64,000 nucleotides of DNA from Cytobacillus citreus (GCF_018343665.1 NZ_JAGYPM010000002.1:186001-250000), one strand, 5' to 3'; positions 26,437 through 34,971 are shown, numbered from the stretch's first letter. The notes: generated by a model from the letters alone, not told the origin. Translations and numbers: made by a program.

Positions 26437-27199
26437 CGACAATCACACCCTTCTTTCTTAAATAAATGTCCATTGCCTTTGTCACCCATTCTTCCTCCTC
26501 AGGAGTAAATGGAGAATGAAAGAGGTTATGAGTATCTATTTGACTTTCTGATTCGTTCCCCATATCATAAAGCTCTTGGACTAGTTTAAAATCATCTCCA
26601 ATAATTTCTTGCACAATCTCCATATAGCCTTTGATCACCTCCTGAACCTGATTACTTTCAGGATCGTGTCCATATAGATTTTTTAAGTCGGAGTAAATGG
26701 TAATTGCTTTTTTATTCAGCTCCAGCTGCTTTTCCTCTGGAATGTCATACATTGCGTCAACCTTTTTCTCCTCAATAAATCCTTTCAGCCATTTTTTATG
26801 CTCACTTTCCATTTGAATATTTAAAATAAGCGAGATAAAGATGGAGGAATCGACCTCCCCGTCATCGTCCATAATATGCAGGGCATGATCTAGAGCACGA
26901 ATTACTTTTTCAATGTGCAGCTTTTTTTGCAGCATTTCTTTTCTCTGAAAGGATAAGGATTCCTTTAAATTCCAGTCGTTCATATGAATAAACTCCGTAA
27001 TTTTCTCTAATGAATAGCCTAAATATTTTAGTGAGACAATTTTTTGTAATTTGATTAAATCATTATCTGAATAATATCTTCGTCCTGACTCTGTAATAAA
27101 TGCAGGCTTCAAAATCCCGATTTCATCATAGTATCGAAGAGTTCTAATAGTCGTACTAGTCTTTTTTGAAAATTGTCCGATGGAATAGTTGGCTGCCAT
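26426..27199 (-). CDS. MerR-family regulator with TipAS-like ligand domain
   Basis: A 257-residue protein. The N-terminal winged helix is typical MerR: YSIGQFSKKTSTTIRTLRYY then DEIGILKPAFITESGRRYYS. A coiled-coil dimer helix follows around residues 75-110. The C-terminal half ends in HNLFHSPFTPEEEEWV, like TipAS antibiotic-binding domains of the TipA/Mta class. It precedes and overlaps the ABC pump, and its promoter has the over-long spacer MerR proteins correct. I infer drug-induced activation of its own operon. Confidence 0.9.
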   Translation of the reverse strand: MAANYSIGQFSKKTSTTIRTLRYYDEIGILKPAFITESGRRYYSDNDLIKLQKIVSLKYLGYSLEKITEFIHMNDWNLKESLSFQRKEMLQKKLHIEKVIRALDHALHIMDDDGEVDSSIFISLILNIQMESEHKKWLKGFIEEKKVDAMYDIPEEKQLELNKKAITIYSDLKNLYGHDPESNQVQEVIKGYMEIVQEIIGDDFKLVQELYDMGNESESQIDTHNLFHSPFTPEEEEWVTKAMDIYLRKKGVIVDGK

Positions 27200-27231
27200 A
27201 GTTTTTGCCTCCCAATTTATTATCTATATTA

Positions 27232-27262
27232 ATCATAAAACCTAACGTAACGAGAGATGCAA
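27232..27262 (-). promoter_or_regulatory. MerR-type promoter with 19-bp spacer
   Basis: On the minus strand TTGCAT (27262-27257) is followed after exactly 19 bp by TATGAT (27237-27232). The spacer holds a TCGTTACGTTAGG dyad-like element. A 19-bp spacer is the signature of promoters activated by MerR through DNA untwisting. Confidence 0.65.
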
Positions 27263-27359
27263 GCATAAACTTATTTAATCTCCAACAAATGTAAAAAAGA
27301 CAATTTGGCTGTCTTTATTTTCAGAAAAATGTTAAAATTAAACTAAGGGGTGATAAAAT

Positions 27360-27551
27360 ATGTGGTTTCTCCTTATTTTCTGTATCATATTACTTGGAAT
27401 TGGTGTTATCGTCGATTGGTGGAATAAAAAGAACGGAATTCGAAATTTTGATCCAAATGAAAATGAAAGGCATGTTTCAGATTCGGAAAAAGCATATGTC
27501 GAATCCTATATGCATAATATGAAAAATGATCATAGCAACGGACCATTTTGA
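27360..27551 (+). CDS. Small membrane-anchored protein
   Basis: A 63-residue peptide with one N-terminal helix (WFLLIFCIILLGIGVIVDWW), then a charged soluble tail. AAGGGGTGAT lies at proper distance before ATG 27360, and a terminator follows, so it looks like a real monocistronic gene. I do not recognise the family; similar short proteins are widespread in Bacillaceae without known role. Confidence 0.75.
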   Translation: MWFLLIFCIILLGIGVIVDWWNKKNGIRNFDPNENERHVSDSEKAYVESYMHNMKNDHSNGPF

Positions 27552-27557
27552 TAAGTG

Positions 27558-27591
27558 GGCATACTGTAAATAAGCAGTGATGCCTTTTTTA
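27558..27591 (+). terminator. Rho-independent terminator
   Basis: GGCATACTG pairs with CAGTGATGCC and is followed by TTTTTT. Confidence 0.75.
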
Positions 27592-27613
27592 GTTTATAAA
27601 AGGAGTACATAAA

Positions 27614-28273
27614 ATGATCCAATTATTAGTTGACCTTATTGAGCAGAAAAGGAATAGGGAGAAGGCGATCCCGATGGAAAACTATATGAAAAATCACTTC
27701 CCTTTCCTTGGAATTAAATCACCGGAAAGAAGTCAGTTGATGAAGCTTTTTTATCAGGAAAGCGGAATTTTAAAGAAAAGCTTTCAGGAAGACTTTGTGA
27801 TAGCATTATGGGAGAAGGATGAAAGGGAATACCAGTATGCTGCGCTCGATTATATTGGGCGTTCTTTGAAAAAACTGGACAAGCAGCATCTGCCGCTAAT
27901 GAAGAAGCTTATTATGACGAAGCCATGGTGGGATACAGTAGATTTGCTAGCATCGAATCCAGTGGGAGCCATTGCAGCCAATCATCCGGAAGTTATTCAG
28001 GAAGTGATAGATACTTGGGCTTATGGTGATCATTTATGGCTAAGGAGGACCGCCATTCTTTTTCAATTAAAATATAAAGAGCGTACAAATGAAGAGCTCC
28101 TATATCACTATATTCAGCAAAATAAAGAGAGCAATGAGTTTTTTATTCAAAAAGCCATCGGCTGGATATTGAGGGAATACTCCAAAACGAACCCCACTTC
28201 TGTAAAGGCATTTATAGAATCCACTCCTCTTCCCAAATTAAGTGTCAGGGAAGGAAGCAAATATATTAAGTAA
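27614..28273 (+). CDS. AlkD-like DNA alkylation repair protein
   Basis: A 219-residue all-helical HEAT-like repeat protein. Family features seen are YMKNHFPFLGIKSPERSQL, the central KPWWDTVDLLASNPVG in which the Trp-Asp pair forms the DNA-facing site, and LWLRRTAILFQLKYK. AlkD enzymes remove positively charged alkylated bases without flipping them. RBS AAAGGAG precedes ATG 27614. Monocistronic. Confidence 0.9.
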   Translation: MIQLLVDLIEQKRNREKAIPMENYMKNHFPFLGIKSPERSQLMKLFYQESGILKKSFQEDFVIALWEKDEREYQYAALDYIGRSLKKLDKQHLPLMKKLIMTKPWWDTVDLLASNPVGAIAANHPEVIQEVIDTWAYGDHLWLRRTAILFQLKYKERTNEELLYHYIQQNKESNEFFIQKAIGWILREYSKTNPTSVKAFIESTPLPKLSVREGSKYIK

Positions 28274-28403
28274 TAGTGGAAACTGGCCGATAAACGCAAC
28301 ATATAAGGAATCCATTCAGTACGCTTTTCATATCAAGAATTTAAAAAAGGTGTTAATAAAATAAGCGGAAGCATAACAATAAAGTGAATTAGAAGGTGAA
28401 ATC

Positions 28404-29261
28404 ATGATAAAATGCATTGCAATTGATATGGATGGAACACTCTTGACAGCGACACAGCAGATCACAGATGAGAATATTGCCGCCATTCGAAAAGCGCAGT
28501 CACAAGGAGTAGAGGTTGTGATTGCTACTGGAAGATCCTTTAAGGAAGCAAGATTTGTTTTGGATAGAGCTGGGCTTATTTGTCCAGTAATTTGTATTAA
28601 TGGGGCAGAAATCCGCTCGGTTAACAATGAAATTATTGCGGCAAATTCTCTTGAAAAAACGATTGCAAAGCAGGCTGCTTCCATTCTTTCAGAGAGAAAT
28701 GTTTATTATGAGGTATATACGAATCAAGGAACATACACACTGGATGAGGATAAGGCTATTTCCATTATCGCTGACATTGTTTTAAGTGCAAACCCAGAAG
28801 CAGATATAGATCAAATCATGAAGGTGGCGAAAATAAGACTTTCGAAAGGTCTAATCCAAAAAGTAGACAACTATGATGTTATTTTTAATCATGAAGAGCA
28901 TCAAATTTATAAACTATTAGCTTTTTCGTTTGAGCAGGATCTTTTAAGTTCTGCTAAGGAAGCTTTACTTAAGCTCGGTCAGTTAGCTGTAAGTGCCTCT
29001 GGGAATGAAAATCTTGAGTTAACAAGCTTGGATGCTCAAAAGGGCATTGCCCTTGAGGCATTTGTGAATGAAAAAGGAATCACTTTACAGGAAACGATGG
29101 CCATCGGTGATAATTACAATGATCTTTCCATGTTTAAGATGGCAGGCAGAGCGGTCGCAATGGGGAATGCTGATGAAGTGATCAAAGCACAGTGTGATGC
29201 AGTAACATTAACAAATGAGGAAAGCGGAGTTGCCAAAGCGATATTGGAGGTTTTAGCCTAA
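28404..29261 (+). CDS. Cof-type HAD-IIB phosphatase
   Basis: A 285-residue HAD hydrolase. Motif I is DMDGTLL with both catalytic aspartates, motif II ATGRS, motif III a Lys within KGIALEAF, and motif IV GDNYNDLSMF. The long cap between motifs II and III marks subclass IIB (Cof/YwpJ type), which dephosphorylates sugar phosphates or flavin and nucleotide precursors. ATG 28404 follows AGAAGGTG. It ends 25 bp before the lipoprotein gene and may be co-transcribed with it. Confidence 0.9.
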   Translation: MIKCIAIDMDGTLLTATQQITDENIAAIRKAQSQGVEVVIATGRSFKEARFVLDRAGLICPVICINGAEIRSVNNEIIAANSLEKTIAKQAASILSERNVYYEVYTNQGTYTLDEDKAISIIADIVLSANPEADIDQIMKVAKIRLSKGLIQKVDNYDVIFNHEEHQIYKLLAFSFEQDLLSSAKEALLKLGQLAVSASGNENLELTSLDAQKGIALEAFVNEKGITLQETMAIGDNYNDLSMFKMAGRAVAMGNADEVIKAQCDAVTLTNEESGVAKAILEVLA

Positions 29262-29286
29262 AACATCTATTTAGGGAGGAACATGA

Positions 29287-30348
29287 ATGAAGCATGTTCT
29301 CGGCATTATTTTTCTTGCCCTTGTATTCGTTGTCGGATGTTCAGGTGCAAAGGAAAAGGAAGTAGAGGAACAGGAAGTAAGTGTCCCATATGCAGAAGTG
29401 GAGGTTGTGGCTGATGAACTGCAAATACCTTGGTCAATCGATAAAATTGGAAGTACCTTTTATCTTTCGGAAAGATCAGGGAGTATCGTCAAAATAGAAA
29501 AGGGGCAAAAGGAACGCCAGAAGGTATCTCTTGAAAAATCAATAGCCACAGCTGCGGAAGCTGGATTACTTGGGTTTGTACTAAAACCTGATTTTTCACA
29601 ATCGAAGGAAGCCTTCGCGTATTATACCTATAAGGATCAAACAGGACAATATAACCGTATTGTTGTGCTGCAGCTTGAGGACAATGTCTGGAAAGAAAAG
29701 CGGCGGCTGTTAGATAAAATTCCGAGCGGCGAGTTTCATCATGGAGGCAGACTTGAAATCGGGCCGGACGGCAAGCTATACGCAACGGCTGGAGATGCTG
29801 CCATTAAACCGGAAATTGCTCAGGATTTGAATTCTTTAGGTGGAAAGATTTTAAGAATGAATTTAGATGGCTCCATTCCTTCGGATAATCCTTTTCCGAA
29901 TTCCTATGTATACAGCTATGGCCATCGTAATCCGCAGGGGCTTGACTGGTCTTCAGACGGCACACTTTATGAAAGTGAGCATGGCCCTTCAGCAAACGAT
30001 GAGATTAATAAAATGATGGCTGGGAAAAATTATGGGTGGCCAGTCATCAGGGGTTCGGAAAAAAAGGAAGGTATGGAATCGCCTTTATTTACTTCTGGTG
30101 AAAATACGACTTGGGCGCCATCAGGAATGGCTTATTCGAACGGAAAGCTTTATGTTGCAGCTTTGAGAGGAACTGCCATATTGGAATTTAACCTGCAAAC
30201 AGGTGAACAAAAAGAATTCATTACCGGTCTTGGCCGGATCAGGGATGTGTTTATAGAGGATAACGTCCTCTACTTTATTAGCAATAACACAGATGGCCGC
30301 GGGATCCCGCTTGAGAAGGATGACAAGCTATATAAAGTTCAACTTTAA
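29287..30348 (+). CDS. Soluble-PQQ-dehydrogenase-like beta-propeller lipoprotein
   Basis: A 353-residue exported protein. The signal peptide ends in the lipobox VVGC at Cys18. The mature part is a six-bladed propeller of the sugar dehydrogenase/YliI (Asd) family: LQIPWSIDKI, FHHGGRLEIGPDGKLYATAGD with the catalytic His pair, YGHRNPQGLDWSSDGTLYESEHG, and KNYGWPVI. Related proteins oxidise aldose sugars with PQQ. Bacilli often lack PQQ synthesis, so the cofactor source is open. Anchored on the outer face of the membrane. Confidence 0.88.
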   Translation: MKHVLGIIFLALVFVVGCSGAKEKEVEEQEVSVPYAEVEVVADELQIPWSIDKIGSTFYLSERSGSIVKIEKGQKERQKVSLEKSIATAAEAGLLGFVLKPDFSQSKEAFAYYTYKDQTGQYNRIVVLQLEDNVWKEKRRLLDKIPSGEFHHGGRLEIGPDGKLYATAGDAAIKPEIAQDLNSLGGKILRMNLDGSIPSDNPFPNSYVYSYGHRNPQGLDWSSDGTLYESEHGPSANDEINKMMAGKNYGWPVIRGSEKKEGMESPLFTSGENTTWAPSGMAYSNGKLYVAALRGTAILEFNLQTGEQKEFITGLGRIRDVFIEDNVLYFISNNTDGRGIPLEKDDKLYKVQL

Positions 30349-30400
30349 TTAGTGGGGGTCTTAAAGCCAGTAAAATATTATTAACAGAACTATAAGTATT

Positions 30401-30449
30401 AGGGGCTGTCTTAAAATCACCGAATTGATTTTAAAGGGCAGCCCCTTTC
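30401..30449 (+). terminator. Rho-independent terminator
   Basis: AGGGGCTGTC pairs with GGGCAGCCCCT around an inner TAAAATC/GATTTTA stem, ending in TTTCT. Confidence 0.8.
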
Positions 30450-30519
30450 TGAAATGTTCTATTTTTATAAACTCTGCAATCTTGGTATTTTCTTAGACAC
30501 AAACTATGTCTAACACCGA

Positions 30520-31176
30520 TTATTTTTGACCTATCCCTCTCATTAAAAATTGTATCGTAAGTTCAATTTCTTCCTCATCGTTCCAGTCCGCTTCCGGAAG
30601 AAATAAGTATCTGGCGATGAAATAGCCCATAATCGTTGTAATCGTCAATCTTATAATTTGTTGGGGTGGAAGATCAATAATTTGCCCTTTTCTCTGATAA
30701 TACTCCGTTAATTTTGTAAAGCGATCGAAGACCTTCTTGGCAATATGCTCAGTGAATTGTTCCTTTAGCTCTGGATGAAAAGGAATTTCCTGAATGAAAA
30801 TTTTAAAGAGTGGTAAGTTTTGCTTCAAAAAAGCCGCTCGGTTTTCAATCATCGCTCTAAGAAAGTCCTCGAAATGCTCGTACTTCGTATCTAATACTTT
30901 ATATAAATCCTTAATGACAAATGGAGCAAGTAATTTCGCCATTGCAGGAGCAACAATTCCTAAAAGTAAATCCTTTTTTGTTTTATAATGCCTAAAAATC
31001 GTTCCCTCTGCTACCCCAGCCTTTTTTGCGATTTCACTTGTAGATGTAGCTGCATAACCCTTTTCTGAAAAAGACTCGATCGCTGCAATAATTATTTTTT
31101 TCTGCTTATCTGTTAAGTCTTCTTCTTCGTCGAAAAGTTGTGTAATCAATGAATCTTGATCTGCTATGATGAACAA
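30520..31176 (-). CDS. TetR-family regulator
   Basis: About 215 residues. The N-terminal helix-turn-helix is IIIAAIESFSEKGYAATSTS followed by EIAKKAGVAEGTIFRHYKTK, classic TetR. The rest is a helical ligand domain. The start is uncertain: no ATG fits, and TTG 31176 immediately abuts AAAGGGG, so a slightly later non-ATG start is possible. It lies next to a leftward ABC exporter pair whose promoter carries two copies of a TGAGT...ACTCA palindrome, the probable operator for this repressor. A dispersed repeat separates the two units. Confidence 0.85.
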   Translation of the reverse strand: MFIIADQDSLITQLFDEEEDLTDKQKKIIIAAIESFSEKGYAATSTSEIAKKAGVAEGTIFRHYKTKKDLLLGIVAPAMAKLLAPFVIKDLYKVLDTKYEHFEDFLRAMIENRAAFLKQNLPLFKIFIQEIPFHPELKEQFTEHIAKKVFDRFTKLTEYYQRKGQIIDLPPQQIIRLTITTIMGYFIARYLFLPEADWNDEEEIELTIQFLMRGIGQK

Positions 31177-31295
31177 CCCCTTTTATACGCACATTTCGTT
31201 ACAATTATTATAAATGATTTTTTTATTGAATAGAAACGGGCATGCTCTAGGCATTAGCGACTGACTAAGAAATTATAACTTTTAGAGTTAGAGAA

Positions 31296-31537
31296 ATGTC
31301 TAGCTCCATCGCCTACCCCCGACGTACAGGACGTACGAGTGTCGACAATGCGACAGGACGTCGCGTTTTTGTCGACCTCGAGGTCATAAGCCAGTCCGCC
31401 AAGAAGGTTAAAGAACAACCTTCCTGTCGGCCCGTCTTATGCTTGCCTTAGGGTGAGCACTAAGGAAAGCTCCTCCGAATAATCATCGCAAGAACAATCT
31501 GAACTTTGATTGTTCTGAAGGCGCTTGCGCTTTTCTA
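31296..31537. repeat. Dispersed repeat, family C copy 1
   Basis: A non-coding repeat with GTCTAGCTCCATCGCCTACC at the left, CTCGAGGTCATAAGCCAGTC in the middle and GAAGGCGCTTGCGCTTTTC at the right end. Most of it recurs at 43355-43534, and shorter or inverted pieces at 58690, 59675 and 62318. It contains several nested inverted repeats such as GAAGGTTAAAGAACAACCTTC. It abuts the stop of the permease gene. Confidence 0.85.
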
Positions 31538-32566
31538 TTAAAGCTTCCGATATTTTCTTAATGCGGCAATATTGAGTATCATGAACAACAACGAGAAACC
31601 AAATAATATAAGCAAATCTTTATAAATCATATCCCAGCCATATCCTTTAATCATAACACCGCGCAATGCTTCACTTGCATAATACAGCGGTGTTATCGGG
31701 CCAATCCAGCTAAGCCAGCTTGAGACAGTTTCAAGATTGAATAGACCTGAAAAGAAGACCTGCGGGACAATGACAAGCGGAATAAATTGAATCATTTGCA
31801 GCTCATTGTTCGCAAAGGAAGATAGTAAGATTCCTAATGTTAAGGCAGTAAGGGAAACGAGTAACGTAATAAGCAGGACATAACCGAATGCACCTTCCAT
31901 CATCATGTCTAATACATAGATGGAATACCAGGCTATGATCGTTGCTTGGATCATGGTAAAAATACCAAAGCCAATGACATAACCCATGACAATCTCCCAT
32001 TTTCTTAGCGGGCTGGATAATAATCTTTCTAGTGTTCCAGTCGTCCTTTCCCGCAAGAAAGACACACCGGCAATAAGAAAAACAAAGAAAAAGATAAAAA
32101 AACCGAGCAGGATAGGGCCAATATAATCGAACTGTCTCATTTCACTTGAGCCATACAAATAATCAACGGCTATTTCCTTCTGGGGAGCATTCTGCTGTAA
32201 AGGCTTCAAGGCCGTTTGCATCCATTTCATAACGGACCCATTAATACTAGGATCGCTTCCTTCTAAAACTACAGAAGGCTTCTGGTTTTCAAAAAGAAAA
32301 TATGCATCGAGCTCATGATTTGATAAAGCTTTTTTTGCTTGATGAATAGAATCATATTGTGTGATTTCAGCATCATCTAAGTTTAGTTGATCCTGGATCT
32401 GCTCAGGGATATCTACAAAACCAATCTTTGGAATATAATCATCCCCATTAAAAACCAAATAAAGCATGGATAATACAAGGATTGGAGCGAAAATTAACAG
32501 GGCCATTGTCCTTTTATCACGAATAATTTGCCGAAGAATTCGAATGACTAGAGCGTTTATTCTCAT
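31538..32566 (-). CDS. ABC-2-type permease
   Basis: A 342-residue permease. One N-terminal helix (TMALLIFAPILVLSMLYLVF) is followed by a large extracellular domain (about residues 40-160). A five-helix membrane core with FLRERTTGTLERLLSSPL comes next, the hallmark cytoplasmic loop of ABC-2 drug or polysaccharide exporters. I start at ATG 32566, seven bases after GGAGGT. The first 50 bp lie inside the ATPase gene, so the two are tightly coupled. Export substrate unknown. Confidence 0.9.
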   Translation of the reverse strand: MRINALVIRILRQIIRDKRTMALLIFAPILVLSMLYLVFNGDDYIPKIGFVDIPEQIQDQLNLDDAEITQYDSIHQAKKALSNHELDAYFLFENQKPSVVLEGSDPSINGSVMKWMQTALKPLQQNAPQKEIAVDYLYGSSEMRQFDYIGPILLGFFIFFFVFLIAGVSFLRERTTGTLERLLSSPLRKWEIVMGYVIGFGIFTMIQATIIAWYSIYVLDMMMEGAFGYVLLITLLVSLTALTLGILLSSFANNELQMIQFIPLVIVPQVFFSGLFNLETVSSWLSWIGPITPLYYASEALRGVMIKGYGWDMIYKDLLILFGFSLLFMILNIAALRKYRKL

Positions 32567-33287
32567 TTCCAGCACCTCCGTACACTAAGAATGCTTCTTC
32601 AATACTAGTGGAATTTGTTTTATTTTTCAGCTCTTCAGGAGTCCCTAAAGCAATGAGCCTTCCATCTCGGATCATCCCAAGCCGATCACATTTTTCTGCC
32701 TCATCCATCACATGAGTAGTCACGATAATCGTTGTTCCGATCTCTTTCAGCTCATAAAAGGCATTCCATATGCTTTTTCTTAGAACTGGATCGATGCCAA
32801 CAGTTGGTTCATCGAGAATGAGAAGCTGAGGTTGATGTAAAAGAGCAATGGCTAGCGAAAGACGCCGCTTCATTCCACCAGAATAGGTTGATACAAGCTT
32901 ATTTATGTGTTCTGATAACGAAACGGTTTCCATTACCACTTTGATTCTTTTTTTTCTTTTTGCTCCTTTTAATCCATACAGGGCAGCAAAAAATTCAAGA
33001 TTTTCCTTGGCGGATAGTTCACCATATAAGGCATCAGATTGAGCCATATAACCTGTTTTTTCGATTAGCTTTAGGTTCGGCATTTTTTCTTGAAAAAGAT
33101 AAATTTCTCCTTCTGATGGGAGATCAAGGCCGACCAGCTGTTTAACAATTGTTGTTTTGCCCGCACCTGAAGGGCCGAGGAGACCAAATATCTCCCCAGA
33201 TTTCATTTCTAAGCTGATATTCTTGAGGACTTGATGTTTTCCGAAAGATCTGGACACGTTGTGAATGGTAACAATTTTCTCTTCCAT
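32517..33287 (-). CDS. ABC transporter ATP-binding protein
   Basis: A 256-residue ATPase with Walker A GPSGAGKTT, Q-loop YMAQSDAL, signature YSGGMKRRLSLAIALL, Walker B LLILDEPTVGID and H-loop TTHVMDEAEKCD. Its Ser/Asn-rich tail overlaps the permease gene. It drives the ABC-2 permease encoded downstream. The pair is probably a drug or toxic-lipid exporter under TetR control, judging by the operators just upstream. Confidence 0.92.
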   Translation of the reverse strand: MEEKIVTIHNVSRSFGKHQVLKNISLEMKSGEIFGLLGPSGAGKTTIVKQLVGLDLPSEGEIYLFQEKMPNLKLIEKTGYMAQSDALYGELSAKENLEFFAALYGLKGAKRKKRIKVVMETVSLSEHINKLVSTYSGGMKRRLSLAIALLHQPQLLILDEPTVGIDPVLRKSIWNAFYELKEIGTTIIVTTHVMDEAEKCDRLGMIRDGRLIALGTPEELKNKTNSTSIEEAFLVYGGAGNENKRSSHSNSSANYS

Positions 33288-33309
33288 TTTTTCACCCCAT
33301 TTTTAAAAG

Positions 33310-33323
33310 TGAGTAATCACTCA
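33310..33323. promoter_or_regulatory. TetR-type operator O1
   Basis: TGAGTAATCACTCA, a near-perfect dyad 23 bp upstream of the ABC ATPase start codon (read leftwards). An identical copy lies 49 bp further out. It is the likely site of the TetR regulator encoded at 30520-31176. Confidence 0.7.
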
Positions 33324-33358
33324 TGTTCATTTTAAAACGATATTCCAGATTTGTAAAG

Positions 33359-33372
33359 TGAGTAATCACTCA
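33359..33372. promoter_or_regulatory. TetR-type operator O2
   Basis: Identical 14-bp sequence TGAGTAATCACTCA. The spacing to O1 (49 bp start to start) would bracket the ABC operon promoter. Confidence 0.7.
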
Positions 33373-33516
33373 TTATCGAAATAAAATAAAACCTCTTCCA
33401 GAAAGAAAGAGGCTCTTTAATAGTGACTATTTTTTGCAAAAAGAAGATAACACAAATAAATCGATAAGAAAACAACATTTTATTCATAGATTTCTTCTGT
33501 TAAAGCACTTATATTA

Positions 33517-33566
33517 TGTGAAATATGTCACATTCAATGAGTATAAGCTTCGATAGAATGTAGAGA
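33517..33566 (+). promoter_or_regulatory. Crp/Fnr-type activated promoter of the Crp/Fnr gene
   Basis: TGTGAAATATGTCACA (33517-33532) is a perfect TGTGA-N6-TCACA palindrome. TAGAAT at 33554-33559 is the -10, giving a start near 33566 and placing the palindrome centre at about -41.5, the class II activator position. There is no good -35, as expected for an activator-dependent promoter. Autoregulation is inferred. Confidence 0.75.
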
Positions 33567-33590
33567 GAAAACTGGGTGAGGTGGATAAGA

Positions 33591-34310
33591 ATGAACAGCC
33601 ATACAGCCATACAAAAACCAGATCTGGTGAATTTTTTAGGAAAAATTGAGATTTTTAAAAATCTCCCAGAGCAAACAATCCGGTTAATGGATAAGAGAAT
33701 TGTCAAAAAAAGCTTTAAAAAGGGAGAGCAGGTCTTTTCGGAATATGAAAAGGCAGAAGGAATATACTTTGTTCTTTCCGGTATAGTGAAGATGACAAAG
33801 CAAGATGATCAAGGAAATGAAGTGATTACTTGTATTAAGAAAAAGGGAGAAATATTCGCAGAGGTATGCCTATTTAAAAAAGAGGGGGCGTGTTATCCTG
33901 CAACTGCTACGATGATTCAAGATGGAGAAGTTTATTTCTTAAACTCGGAGGATTTGGAGCAGGAGCTAATGGTCTCTCCAGAAATGGCTGTTCAAATGAT
34001 CCGTTATATGAGTGAGCAGCTGCGAGATTTAACAGCGATATTAAGGGATATAGCTCTTTTAGATGTTTACATGAAAACGATTCGGACATTAGATCGACTA
34101 GCAGAAAAATTTGGTGCGAACCACAGCAATCGAATGTTCATTGAGCTGCCTATTACCGTTCAGGAGTTCTCAACATTGGTCGGAGCCTCTCGGGAAAGCG
34201 TAAGTCGAGTATTCTCAAAGCTAAAAAGGGATGGAATTATTGAAATTAGAGGGAAGACGATTGTTATTTCAGATTGGAGTAAATTTTGTTCCCTATATCA
34301 TAAGCTTTAA
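33591..34310 (+). CDS. Crp/Fnr-family transcriptional regulator
   Basis: A 239-residue protein. A cyclic-nucleotide-type beta-roll covers about residues 15-125 (FSEYEKAEGIYFVLSGIVKM), then a long dimer helix, then a winged helix with recognition segment ASRESVSRVFSKLKRDGII. The R-E-S-V-S-R pattern predicts TGTGA half-sites. The Cys residues present do not form the clustered Fe-S motif of E. coli Fnr or the C-terminal cluster of B. subtilis Fnr, so it is probably not a classic oxygen-sensing Fnr. I start at ATG 33591 after GAGGTGG. The palindrome in its own promoter recurs in the formate dehydrogenase promoter. Confidence 0.88.
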   Translation: MNSHTAIQKPDLVNFLGKIEIFKNLPEQTIRLMDKRIVKKSFKKGEQVFSEYEKAEGIYFVLSGIVKMTKQDDQGNEVITCIKKKGEIFAEVCLFKKEGACYPATATMIQDGEVYFLNSEDLEQELMVSPEMAVQMIRYMSEQLRDLTAILRDIALLDVYMKTIRTLDRLAEKFGANHSNRMFIELPITVQEFSTLVGASRESVSRVFSKLKRDGIIEIRGKTIVISDWSKFCSLYHKL

Positions 34311-34322
34311 CAAAGCCAAAAT

Positions 34323-34359
34323 AAAAACAGGATTCTAGTTCGAAGAATTCTGTTTTTTT
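34323..34359 (+). terminator. Rho-independent terminator after the Crp/Fnr gene
   Basis: AAAACAGGATTC pairs with GAATTCTGTTTT and ends in a T7 run. Confidence 0.8.
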
Positions 34360-34404
34360 GTTATATAATAGTTGTATTGATTATATTTTATTGAGGTGCA
34401 GAGC

Positions 34405-34857
34405 ATGGCAGATTTCCGTTCAAGTGTGATTATTCATAAACCAGTAAAGGAAGTATTTGATTATATCGCTAGCATGGAGAATACTTCAGAAATAATGCCG
34501 AATGTAGTCAAAATGGAAAAGCTGACTGAAGGACCAATTGGCAAAGGAACAAAGTTTAAAGAAACAAGATCAGTAAGAGGAAATACTGTAAATGCTGATG
34601 TTGAAATGGTGGAATATGAACAAGATAAATTATTTAAAACCCGGAGCAATTCAAATGGTTTGATTGTGGAGTATACATACATCTTCCATGAAATAAAAGA
34701 AGGAACACAGGTAGAATTAGACGCATCTGTGAAGACAAGCGGGTTAAGAATGAGATTAACAAAATACTTTATTGTCAAGATGGTCAAAAGGGAAGACGGC
34801 TTCCAGCTTGATTATTTAAAGGAAATGCTTGAAGATGAGAAAAGTGAGGATGAGTGA
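34405..34857 (+). CDS. SRPBCC/START-like domain protein
   Basis: A 150-residue single helix-grip domain. It begins SSVIIHKPVKEVFDYIASME, with the beta strand and long helix of polyketide-cyclase/CoxG-like proteins, and continues with MPNVVKMEKLTEGPIGKGTKFKE (shortened here) and a C-terminal helix. Such domains bind hydrophobic ligands; this one has no known partner. ATG 34405 follows GAGGTG, and an in-frame GTG at 34396 is less likely. Confidence 0.8.
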   Translation: MADFRSSVIIHKPVKEVFDYIASMENTSEIMPNVVKMEKLTEGPIGKGTKFKETRSVRGNTVNADVEMVEYEQDKLFKTRSNSNGLIVEYTYIFHEIKEGTQVELDASVKTSGLRMRLTKYFIVKMVKREDGFQLDYLKEMLEDEKSEDE

Positions 34858-34904
34858 TTGTAAAAGCACTGCTTTTTAATTGCAACAAAATAAACTTTAC
34901 AATA

Positions 34905-34942
34905 AAAGCAGCTTTCCGCTATGAACAGGGAAAACTGCTTTC
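34905..34942. terminator. Rho-independent terminator
   Basis: AAAGCAG(C)TTTCC pairs with GGGAAAACTGCTTT between the SRPBCC gene and the convergent rhodanese gene. Confidence 0.7.
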
Positions 34943-34971
34943 TATTTCCTTATTCTAGTTCATATTTCCAT

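Noticed and set aside
31262-31537. CRISPR-like or small RNA locus
   Set aside because: The stems belong to family C, a dispersed repeat with several copies, and there is no regular repeat-spacer order.
33591-34310. Naming the Crp/Fnr gene fnr
   Set aside because: The Fe-S cysteine pattern needed for a classic Fnr is not seen, so only the family is assigned.
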